A stretch of 7,786 nucleotides of DNA from Bdellovibrio sp. (GTDB lineage Bacteria > Bdellovibrionota > Bdellovibrionia > Bdellovibrionales > UBA1609): assembly GCA_003694355.1 (NCBI GenBank), contig RFKI01000237.1, positions 1 through 7,786 of the forward strand, written 5' to 3'. Positions 1 through 5,926 of this stretch are shown here, piece after piece (the stretch's first letter is position 1; each line of letters begins with the position of its first letter). The notes beneath the pieces were generated by a model, which saw only the letters and a program-made list of their open reading frames with translations, was not told the origin of the DNA and did no database searches. The position numbers and the translations under genes are program-made.

Positions 1-1206
1 CTCTATGATAATAAAACCTTCACCTTTGGCCCAAATTATATTATCCCCAAACCCCTTGATCCTCGCGTTTTAATGTATGTGGCTCCTGCCGTTGCCAAAG
101 CTGCCATGGAATCTGGAGTGGCTCAAGCTCCCATTAAAAATTTTAAAGCCTACAAGGAAAAGCTAGAAGCTCTCAATAGCTTTAGTCGAGGCTTTATCCG
201 AGCCAGCATCAACCGCATGAAGGCCTTCCGAAGAAGCAGTAAAAAAGGAGTTCCCAAAATTATTTTTCCAGAAGGCCATAGTACAAAAATTCTTCGTGCG
301 CTTAATTCTCTTAAAAAAGAAAAAATCATGGAGCCCATCCTTCTCGGCTATAAAGAAGTGATCCAAGAAAAAATTAAAGAACTGGAGCTGGAGGAAATTC
401 AAGACATCACCATTCATCGTCCTGTTGAACATAAAAACTATAATAAGTATGTCCAAATGCTTTATGAAAAAAGAAAACGAAAAGGAGTCATGCTCTCTGA
501 AGCGGAACGACTGGCAGCCAGTCCTTTTTATTTTTCCGCCTTGGCTTTGGAAGCAGGAGATGTTCAAGGACTTGTTTCTGGAGCCACACAAAACTACGCC
601 GACTGCATAAAACCTCTTCTGCAAGTCCTAGGTGCTAAAAAAGGGGAAGTTGTTGCTGGGTTTAATATGCTCTTAATCCGCAATAAAGTTCTTTTCTTTG
701 CAGATACGACTGTAAATATTGACCCCACTTCAGAACAACTAGCCCAAATTGCCATTAACTGTGCGGATACCGCTCTTCACTCCTATCGGGTAAAACCTAA
801 AATTGCGATGTTAAGTTATTCCAATTTTACGGGCAAAAAGGGAAATCCCAAGAAAATGCAAGAAGCCACACAAATTGTTCAAAGGCTTCGCCCTGACCTT
901 ACAATAGACGGAGAAATGCAAGCAGATACTGCACTCAATCCCGATATTGTTCAACGTATTTTTTCCTTTTGCCACATTAAGGATGGCGCCAATATTCTGA
1001 TTTTTCCAAACCTGGACTCAGGAAACATTGCCTATAAGCTTGTTCAACAATTGGGAGAAGGCGAAGTTCTTGGACCTCTTCTTTTAGGTCTTAAAAAACC
1101 AGCTCATGTTTTACAAAGGACTTGCACGGTCAATGATGCCATTAATACCATTATCTTAACCACTCTCCAGGCCCAACAATTTATGGCCCAAGAGGCAAAG
1201 GAGTAA
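1..1206 (+). CDS. maeB: NADP-dependent malic enzyme, hybrid type with C-terminal phosphotransacetylase-like domain (5' end missing)
   Basis: The reading frame is open from the first base to the TAA at 1204-1206 (401 visible residues), so the ATG at 73 is internal and the true start lies left of the window. Visible residues 1-45 match the end of the malic-enzyme NAD(P)-binding domain (FGPNYIIPKPLDPR, then the helix APAVAKAAMESGVA). After a linker, residues about 60-395 form a phosphotransacetylase-like domain: PEGHSTKILRA near 90-100, GLVSGATQNYADCIKPLL near 190, MLSYSNF near 270, DGEMQADTAL at 303-312, FPNLDSGNIAYKL at 335-347 and GPLLLGLKKPAHVL at 358-371. MaeB family enzymes decarboxylate malate to pyruvate with NADP in the cytoplasm. 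Their phosphotransacetylase-like tail is known mainly as a regulatory, oligomerising module sensing acetyl-CoA, not an active transferase; whether this one is active cannot be read here. A free phosphotransacetylase is unlikely because malic-enzyme sequence runs into it in frame. Confidence 0.93.
   Translation, partial: LYDNKTFTFGPNYIIPKPLDPRVLMYVAPAVAKAAMESGVAQAPIKNFKAYKEKLEALNSFSRGFIRASINRMKAFRRSSKKGVPKIIFPEGHSTKILRALNSLKKEKIMEPILLGYKEVIQEKIKELELEEIQDITIHRPVEHKNYNKYVQMLYEKRKRKGVMLSEAERLAASPFYFSALALEAGDVQGLVSGATQNYADCIKPLLQVLGAKKGEVVAGFNMLLIRNKVLFFADTTVNIDPTSEQLAQIAINCADTALHSYRVKPKIAMLSYSNFTGKKGNPKKMQEATQIVQRLRPDLTIDGEMQADTALNPDIVQRIFSFCHIKDGANILIFPNLDSGNIAYKLVQQLGEGEVLGPLLLGLKKPAHVLQRTCTVNDAINTIILTTLQAQQFMAQEAKE
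1197..1203 (+). promoter_or_regulatory. Ribosome-binding site of hflX, inside the end of maeB
   Basis: AAAGGAG lies over the last maeB codons and stops 5 bases before a TTG at 1209. The next in-frame Met codon of hflX is about 70 codons further in and would remove most of the N-terminal domain, so this site fixes TTG 1209 as the start. The placement suggests translational coupling of hflX to maeB. Confidence 0.75.
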
Positions 1207-1208
1207 TC

Positions 1209-2465
1209 TTGCACGCCACCAACAACTGTCCAGAAAAGGTTATTGTTGTCGGCGTCGGTCTTAAATCAGATCCCTTACATGAAATTCGTGAAAACCTCAT
1301 AGAGTTAGAAGAGCTTGTCCATAGTGCTGGAGGAGAGGTCGTTGGGAGCGTTATTCAAATCTTAAAAAAGTATCAACCACACACTCTCATCGGCTCTGGC
1401 AAAGTACAAGAGCTATTTCATATGGTTCAAGACAGCCACTGCTCTCTTGTTGTTATTGACCACCAGCTCTCTGGCAGCCAGGCCAAAAACCTAAATGAAG
1501 CGCTCAAGTGCAAGGTGATTGATCGCAGTCAACTTATTCTGGATATCTTCGCTCAAAGAGCCCAGACTTATGAGGGTAAACTCCAAGTTGAGTTAGCTCA
1601 AATGCTAGACCAACTTCCCAGAATGGTGGGGGGCTGGTTAGGCTCTCTTTCCCGTCAGGCAGGAGGCATTGGCACAAGAGGGCCAGGAGAAACAGCTTTA
1701 GAAAGAGATCGCAGGCGCATTCATGAACGCATTAAACAAATTAAAAAGAAACTGGAAACCGTTAAGAAAAATCGCCATCAGCACAGAATGAAACGCCAGA
1801 AAAACCGCATTCCCAGTTTTGCTCTGATTGGATATACAAATGCTGGAAAAAGCTCCCTTTTAAATAAACTAACCCAATCACATGTTTATGCCAAAGATCA
1901 GTTATTTGCGACTCTGGACCCCACAACTCGACAAATTTTTCTTCCTGAAGTTGGCAACTGCGTTATCACTGATACAGTGGGATTCATTCATAAATTGCCC
2001 ACACAACTCATTGAAGCTTTTAAAGCCACCTTAGAGGAATCCTCCAATGCAGATATTCTGATTCATGTCATGGATCTCTCCAATCCTCACCTTGAAAAAC
2101 AAAAACGCGTTGTAGACCAACTCATTGATGAATTGGGCTGGGGTTCAAAGCCTTTAATTCATGTTTACAATAAAGTAGATGCAGCCCCTTTTGAAAAACA
2201 ACTTCACATTGAAACGTTCCCCCGTGTATTTACCAGTGCTCTTACAGGAAGAGGACTGGAGCAACTTAAAAAACTGATGACCGAAGAGGTTCAAAAACTT
2301 AAACAGGACGTGGAATTATTTTTCTCTCAGGAAGAAGCTCATAAAATTTTTGAACTCAGTCGCATCACTCCTATTCTAAAAAAAGAAGAGTCTCCTTCTG
2401 GCATTTTATGTCATGTTCAACTGAGTCCAACACAAATGAGTCAATGGAAAAAATATAGATTATAA
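1209..2465 (+). CDS. hflX: GTPase HflX
   Basis: This 418-residue protein is a full-length HflX. HflX is a cytoplasmic GTPase that binds the 50S subunit and splits or rescues stalled ribosomes, notably under heat stress. The N-terminal domain (about 1-155) has the family signature GGEVVGSVIQ at 41-50 and TLIGSGKVQEL at 59-69, followed by the glycine-rich linker GGIGTRGPGET at 152-162 and a basic helical segment to about 200. The GTPase domain follows: G1 GYTNAGKS at 208-215, G2 threonine in FATLDPTTR at 233-241, G3 DTVGF at 255-259, G4 NKVD at 321-324 and G5 SAL at 343-345. All nucleotide-binding motifs look intact. The linker reads GPGETALERDRR where the usual form is close to GPGETQLETDRR, a small deviation. 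It starts with TTG, two bases after the maeB stop, so the two genes are probably co-transcribed. The stop codon abuts the stop of the convergent thioesterase gene. Confidence 0.97.
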   Translation: MHATNNCPEKVIVVGVGLKSDPLHEIRENLIELEELVHSAGGEVVGSVIQILKKYQPHTLIGSGKVQELFHMVQDSHCSLVVIDHQLSGSQAKNLNEALKCKVIDRSQLILDIFAQRAQTYEGKLQVELAQMLDQLPRMVGGWLGSLSRQAGGIGTRGPGETALERDRRRIHERIKQIKKKLETVKKNRHQHRMKRQKNRIPSFALIGYTNAGKSSLLNKLTQSHVYAKDQLFATLDPTTRQIFLPEVGNCVITDTVGFIHKLPTQLIEAFKATLEESSNADILIHVMDLSNPHLEKQKRVVDQLIDELGWGSKPLIHVYNKVDAAPFEKQLHIETFPRVFTSALTGRGLEQLKKLMTEEVQKLKQDVELFFSQEEAHKIFELSRITPILKKEESPSGILCHVQLSPTQMSQWKKYRL

Positions 2466-2957
2466 CTAATTTCCTGCTTGTATATTTCGATGCCTCAAGC
2501 GCACTTCTCTTCGCTTTTTACCTTCTTCGTAACGCCTTTTCTGTTCTGGCGAATCAGGGAACACTGGAGGAACGGGCACAGGCTTACCATCCTTACCTAA
2601 GGCCACAAAAGTTAAATATGCTGAAGCCGTATGAAAAACCTCTTTCGTGATGGAATTTTCCGCTTCAACTCTTACTCCCACCTCCATAGAGGTTCTTCCT
2701 GTATAATTCACGCAGGCTTTTAAGTTTACAACCCATCCTTTATAAACTGGAGCCACAAAACTTAAAGAGTCAATGCTAGCTGTTACACAAGGTTTTGAAG
2801 AGTGTCTTTGAGCAGAAATGGCGGCTGCAATATCTATCCAGGACATGATCACGCCGCCAAAAATAGAATCCAAAGAGTTTGTATGACTAGGAAGAACCAT
2901 TTCCGTCATGTAAACCTCAGACTGGGATGACGGAACAGGTTCCTCCTTCGGTTTCAT
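2466..2957 (-). CDS. Acyl-CoA thioesterase, single hotdog domain
   Basis: The 163-residue product is a small cytoplasmic acyl-CoA hydrolase of the hotdog fold, which cleaves acyl-CoA to free acid plus CoA. The diagnostic segment is NSLDSIFGGVIMSWID at residues 27-42, in which the Asn and the Asp of the following helix are the positions usually assigned to catalysis in the ACOT7/YciA/BFIT-like group. SIDSLSFVAPVYKG (62-75) and TASAYLTFVALGKDGKPVPVP (110-130) are the typical core strand and the tail after the final strand. The end is strongly basic (KRRYEEGKKRREVRLRHR). A GTG at 2960 immediately precedes the ATG at 2957; ATG is preferred because GAGG at 2968-2965 sits 7 bases from it, against 4 from the GTG. 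It follows the LuxR-type gene by 9 bases, so the pair is probably one transcript. Chain-length preference cannot be inferred. Confidence 0.88.
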   Translation of the reverse strand: MKPKEEPVPSSQSEVYMTEMVLPSHTNSLDSIFGGVIMSWIDIAAAISAQRHSSKPCVTASIDSLSFVAPVYKGWVVNLKACVNYTGRTSMEVGVRVEAENSITKEVFHTASAYLTFVALGKDGKPVPVPPVFPDSPEQKRRYEEGKKRREVRLRHRNIQAGN

Positions 2958-2964
2958 CACTTAA

Positions 2965-2968
2965 CCTC
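2965..2968 (-). promoter_or_regulatory. Ribosome-binding site of the thioesterase gene, overlapping the luxR-type stop
   Basis: GAGG on the minus strand overlaps the TGA stop (2969-2967) of the upstream regulator gene and lies 7 bases before ATG 2957. The overlap suggests that ribosomes terminating on the regulator gene help start the thioesterase. Confidence 0.5.
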
Positions 2969-3404
2969 AGATACCGAAAGCGCCCGTGCTCCCACCAGAA
3001 TTGTTTCCAGTATTACCACCATTATCATTATTATAAGTGTTAGCCTGACCAGTTGGCATTGTTGGAATAGCCTCTTCTTGTGGTTGAGAAGCAACAGTTT
3101 GGTTGCCAGCAGGAATGGTATTAACTCCTTGAGCTGGAACAGCAGGCTGTTGTTGAACCGTATTAGGAGCAGGGTTATTGGCGTTTTCAACAAATCCCAT
3201 ATGAGGTAAGCACCAAACAATAAGTTGGGCTCGAGACTTTACATTCATTTTTTTATAAATGTTTGTAAGATGAAACTTAACTGTTTTTTCAGTAACAAAA
3301 AGCTGGTTAGCAACTTCTTTGTTAGACAAGCCTTTTGTTACAAGTTCTGCGACTTCCGATTCGCGATTTGATAAACCTTTTTGTATAAGTATATCTCTGA
3401 GCAT
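2967..3404 (-). CDS. Stand-alone LuxR-type HTH protein with Asn/Gln/Gly-rich tail
   Basis: This 145-residue protein has a GerE/LuxR-type DNA-binding domain at its N terminus and no receiver or ligand-binding domain. LSNRESEVAELVTKGLSNKEVA at 11-32 and VTEKTVKFHLTNIYKKMNVKSRAQL at 37-61 are the canonical four-helix sequence, including the recognition helix (TEKTVKFHLTNIYKK) and the NVKSRAQ dimerisation end. It should bind DNA as a dimer. Residues 72-145 are low complexity: by hand count 13 Asn, 8 Gln, 10 Gly and 8 Pro, with no Lys or Arg after residue 58, ending NTGNNSGGSTGAFGI. This tail is predicted to be disordered. The start ATG 3404 has a strong GGAGG 8 bases upstream. An inverted repeat 40-65 bases upstream of the start could be its own operator. 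Known relatives with only this domain act as transcription factors; the targets here are unknown. The thioesterase gene follows directly. Confidence 0.88.
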   Translation of the reverse strand: MLRDILIQKGLSNRESEVAELVTKGLSNKEVANQLFVTEKTVKFHLTNIYKKMNVKSRAQLIVWCLPHMGFVENANNPAPNTVQQQPAVPAQGVNTIPAGNQTVASQPQEEAIPTMPTGQANTYNNDNGGNTGNNSGGSTGAFGI

Positions 3405-3412
3405 CCTTGCTC

Positions 3413-3417
3413 CCTCC
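3413..3417 (-). promoter_or_regulatory. Ribosome-binding site of the luxR-type gene
   Basis: GGAGG within a longer purine run on the minus strand, 8 bases before ATG 3404. It supports this start; the encoded protein then begins directly with the helix leading into the HTH domain. Confidence 0.75.
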
Positions 3418-3432
3418 CCATTAAAATGTTTA

Positions 3433-3469
3433 GTTTACAGTGACTGTTAAACCCTCAATGGTTTAACAG
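3433..3469. promoter_or_regulatory. Candidate operator: inverted repeat plus a third half-site
   Basis: CTGTTAAACC (3444-3453) and GGTTTAACAG (3460-3469) form a perfect inverted repeat with 10-base arms and a 6-base spacer. A third, one-base-shorter copy, GTTTACAG at 3433-3440, faces the left arm, so a GTTTA(A)CAG half-site occurs three times in alternating orientation. There is no T run on either side, which argues against a terminator. On the minus strand a TATATA at 3479-3474 could be a -10 box, with only a weak TTCCTG -35 match 19 bases upstream; the repeat would then cover the transcription start and early transcript. It may bind the LuxR-type protein itself (autoregulation), another regulator, or act as an RNA hairpin. 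Confidence 0.5.
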
Positions 3470-3522
3470 CAGCTATATAAAAGTCTGACAGGATTTTTCA
3501 GGAACGGCAAGCCTTAAATTTG

Positions 3523-3539
3523 AGTTTTTTTAAAAAACT
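3523..3539. repeat. AT-rich palindrome with 8-base arms
   Basis: AGTTTTTT and AAAAAACT flank a single T. An RNA hairpin with a one-base loop and almost no GC would be weak, so this is at best a poor terminator; it could be intrinsically curved or flexible promoter-region DNA. Confidence 0.3.
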
Positions 3540-3592
3540 GGACTGAACTTTTTGTTTGCGACAAAGGCCAAGATAATAAGCAAAAAGGCCAT
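3530..3592 (-). CDS. Possible 20-residue hydrophobic small protein
   Basis: An ATG at 3592 opens a 20-codon frame ending in TAA at 3532-3530. AAGGAG sits just upstream, but only 3 bases from the ATG, which is closer than usual. The predicted peptide, MAFLLIILAFVANKKFSPVF, is hydrophobic at the N terminus with two lysines after it, the look of a very short membrane peptide. The stop codon falls inside an AT palindrome. A frame this short can arise by chance in AT-rich DNA, and I recognise no family, so this is a candidate only. Confidence 0.22.
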   Translation of the reverse strand: MAFLLIILAFVANKKFSPVF

Positions 3593-3669
3593 ACTCTCCT
3601 TAAATATTTCTGGAACGATGTCTTAAAAAATATCGACTTTTCACCGGTTTAAAATACACTTTTCACAAA

Positions 3670-3685
3670 TAACAATTTTTTGTTA
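3670..3685. repeat. AT-rich inverted repeat with 6-base arms
   Basis: TAACAA and TTGTTA flank a TTTT loop, about 85 bases past the recG stop. It is too weak for a confident terminator call but is the best-formed small stem in this half of the intergenic region. Confidence 0.25.
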
Positions 3686-3768
3686 ACCGAAAAACAATTA
3701 GACGAAAGAAAAAAAACTCTTTATAATTCTTTTTCAAACAAACATTATGTTACATGCCAATCAGAAAT

Positions 3769-5874
3769 CTAACCCACAAGATCTTTTTCCTGCAAGGCCA
3801 TAAGATGCTGTTTTAAAAATTGATGCTCTTTCTTTTCTAAATGAGGATCTTTTTCTAAAACCTCAAAAGCTGCCTGACGAGCCAACTTTAAAAGAGGCAA
3901 GTCTCTAACCAAATTGGCCATTTTAAACCCTGGAAGACCAGACTGCCGCTTTCCTAAAAACTCTCCTGGCCCTCGAATTTCCAAATCTGCTTCGGCAATT
4001 CGAAAGCCATCATTGGTTTGCTCCATAACCTGAGCTCGCAAACGAGACTCTTCAGAAACAGCCCTCCCCATCATCAAAACGCAATAGCTTTTATGAGAGC
4101 CCCGACCAACCCGTCCTCGCAATTGATGCAGTTGAGACAACCCAAATCTTTCAGCATGTTCCACAATCATTAAGGTGGCGTTAGGCACATCCACCCCCAC
4201 CTCTACAACCGTTGTAGTCACCAAAATCTGAATCTCCCCTTGACGAAACCGCCGCATAACAGATTCTTTCTCAACAGCCTTCATTTTTCCATGAAGTAAA
4301 CCAATGGAAAACTGCGGAAAGGTTTTAGATAGAAACTCAAATTGCGTTTCAGCATCTTTCAAATCTATTTTTTCACTTTCTTCTACCAAAGGGTACACAA
4401 TATAGGCTTGTCTTCCTTTAGATACCTGCGCTTCCAAGAACTCCATAACCTTTGGTCGCTTGTTTTCATACACACATCTTGTAACAATGGGCTGTCTCCC
4501 CTTTGGCATTTCATCAATAATCGAAATATCCAAATCTCCATAAATGGTCAGCGCCAAAGTCCGAGGAATTGGCGTGGCCGTCATCACTAGAAAATGGGGA
4601 GAAAAATTTTTCTTCAAGGCCCTTCTCTGAGCCACCCCAAACCGGTGTTGCTCATCAACAATCACAAGCCCTAAAGATTGAAAAAGAACATTCTCCTGAA
4701 TAAGAGCATGAGTCCCTACACAAAGCTGAATCTCTCCAGCCTTCAAAGCGCTCACAATTTCCTGTTTTTCTCTAGGCTTTTGCTTTCCTGTAAGAAGTCC
4801 CACCTTAACCCCTAAAGGCTCTAAAACTTTTCGAGCATTTTTATAGTGTTGTTCAGCTAAAATCTCTGTGGGCGCCATAAGAGCTGTTTGAAACCCATTA
4901 TCAGCCACCACCAGAGCCGCCATTAAAGCCACCATGGTCTTCCCGGAGCCCACATCCCCCTGAACGAGGCGCTGCATGGGATGCTCTTTTCTCATATCTT
5001 CAACAATTTCCTTCAGAACTCGTTTCTGAGCTCCCGTAAGCTCAAAAGGCAAATGGCTGATAAAGTCATGAAGACGATAAGCCTTTTTTTTCATGGCAAA
5101 AGCCTTTTCTTTTTGAATGCCCAAACGTCTTTGAGCCATCAACAGCTCTATACTAAAAAACTCCTCAAAGATCAGACGACGATGAGCTGCTGAACGCTTC
5201 TCTAAATAAGCCGCCGCCTCTTTCGGGTCAGGAAAGTGAATCTTCTTTAAAGCCTCCTCTCGAGACAAGAGATGGTATTTCTCTAAAATCCACTGAGGAA
5301 TAAAGTCAGGAATCCCTTTCCGAGGCTTTTGCACCCAATGTCTAGGAAACTCACACTCACTTAAAGCAGTTCGAATCAGGCGCCTTAATTTATTGGGGCT
5401 TAACCCTTCTGTTTCTGTATAAATAGGCAACAAATCGTTTTGCACCTTCTCTTCTGGCTTCAAAGGCAAAATTTCAGGATGCATAAAAAGAAGTCGGCCA
5501 CCAAATACCTTAGCCTTTCCCGTCACCTTTACTCTTAAACCAGGCTCCAATTGTTCAAAAAATCCCTTGTAAGGAGGTCGAAAAAAACGACATGCCATTT
5601 GACCTGAAGAATCTCCAACAATAACCTCATATATTTTTCGACGACCATATCGTGAAGAGAAAGAGTTCTTCCGAAGAACCTGCACTTCTAGCGAAACCAC
5701 ATCCTCAGGCTTCAAAGAAGCAATATTTCTGATAGCCCTCCGATCTTCATAAGCCCTCGGATACCACTGCAACAGGTCATCAACACTATACACTCCTCGT
5801 TTTTTCAAAATTTGCCCTAAACGAGGCCCCACCCCTTTTATATATTGAACATCCGTATCTGGAAAAAGCGCCAA
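3769..5874 (-). CDS. recG: ATP-dependent DNA helicase RecG
   Basis: RecG is a monomeric superfamily 2 double-stranded DNA translocase that remodels stalled replication forks and processes D-loops, R-loops and Holliday junctions. The product has 701 residues, normal for the family. The N-terminal wedge region (about 1-145) begins with a helix-hairpin-helix-like YIKGVGPRLGQILKKRGV at 11-28 and continues into an OB fold. The helicase core has Walker A GDVGSGKT at 306-313, APTEILAEQH at 334-343, motif II DEQH at 407-410, motif III TATPIPRT at 432-439, TTTVVEVGVDVPNA at 553-566 and motif VI QLHQLRGRVGRG at 581-592. The C-terminal part carries DLEIRGPGEFLGKRQSG at 630-646. All motifs look intact. 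The start is TTG 5874: an in-frame TAA lies five codons upstream and AAGGAG is 5 bases before it. It lies 52 bases downstream of the coiled-coil gene and is probably co-transcribed with it. Confidence 0.98.
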   Translation of the reverse strand: MALFPDTDVQYIKGVGPRLGQILKKRGVYSVDDLLQWYPRAYEDRRAIRNIASLKPEDVVSLEVQVLRKNSFSSRYGRRKIYEVIVGDSSGQMACRFFRPPYKGFFEQLEPGLRVKVTGKAKVFGGRLLFMHPEILPLKPEEKVQNDLLPIYTETEGLSPNKLRRLIRTALSECEFPRHWVQKPRKGIPDFIPQWILEKYHLLSREEALKKIHFPDPKEAAAYLEKRSAAHRRLIFEEFFSIELLMAQRRLGIQKEKAFAMKKKAYRLHDFISHLPFELTGAQKRVLKEIVEDMRKEHPMQRLVQGDVGSGKTMVALMAALVVADNGFQTALMAPTEILAEQHYKNARKVLEPLGVKVGLLTGKQKPREKQEIVSALKAGEIQLCVGTHALIQENVLFQSLGLVIVDEQHRFGVAQRRALKKNFSPHFLVMTATPIPRTLALTIYGDLDISIIDEMPKGRQPIVTRCVYENKRPKVMEFLEAQVSKGRQAYIVYPLVEESEKIDLKDAETQFEFLSKTFPQFSIGLLHGKMKAVEKESVMRRFRQGEIQILVTTTVVEVGVDVPNATLMIVEHAERFGLSQLHQLRGRVGRGSHKSYCVLMMGRAVSEESRLRAQVMEQTNDGFRIAEADLEIRGPGEFLGKRQSGLPGFKMANLVRDLPLLKLARQAAFEVLEKDPHLEKKEHQFLKQHLMALQEKDLVG

Positions 5875-5879
5875 AAAAG

Positions 5880-5885
5880 CTCCTT
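5880..5885 (-). promoter_or_regulatory. Ribosome-binding site of recG (TTG start)
   Basis: AAGGAG on the minus strand ends 5 bases before TTG 5874. With the in-frame stop at 5889-5887 it leaves TTG as the only sensible start. The arrangement (AAGGAG, 5 bases, TTG) is the same as at hflX. Confidence 0.75.
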
Positions 5886-5926
5886 TTTAAATTGACGGCT
5901 ATTTTATCTGATACAAAAGGAAAAAT

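Larger units (their letters stand above)
3405..3768. other. AT-rich intergenic region between recG and the luxR-type gene
   Basis: This is the only long non-coding stretch in the window (364 bases). Both flanking genes read on the minus strand, so it should hold the recG transcript end and the promoter of the luxR-type gene. I see an operator-like inverted repeat at 3433-3469, a possible 20-codon ORF at 3530-3592, and three AT-only or nearly AT-only palindromes (3523-3539, 3670-3685, and AACATTATGTT at 3741-3751). No GC-rich hairpin with a T run, no tRNA and no recognisable riboswitch is present. Confidence 0.7.

Noticed and set aside
163..624. Minus-strand frame of 153 codons opposite maeB
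   Set aside because: Lies wholly antisense to a clear malic enzyme frame; Phe-rich composition is that of a complementary-strand shadow and no domain is recognisable.
2957..3220. Minus-strand 87-codon frame overlapping the luxR-type gene
   Set aside because: It is an offset frame within the regulator's low-complexity tail, with no ribosome-binding site of note; the HTH frame is unmistakable.
3444..3469. Inverted repeat considered as an intrinsic terminator
   Set aside because: Neither side is followed by a T run in the direction of transcription, and it lies just before a gene start.
3405..3768. CRISPR array, tRNA or riboswitch in the intergenic region
   Set aside because: No regularly spaced direct repeats, no cloverleaf and no recognisable aptamer core.
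4342..4590. Plus-strand frames opposite recG (also 4981-5193)
   Set aside because: Antisense to intact helicase motifs, with no family resemblance.
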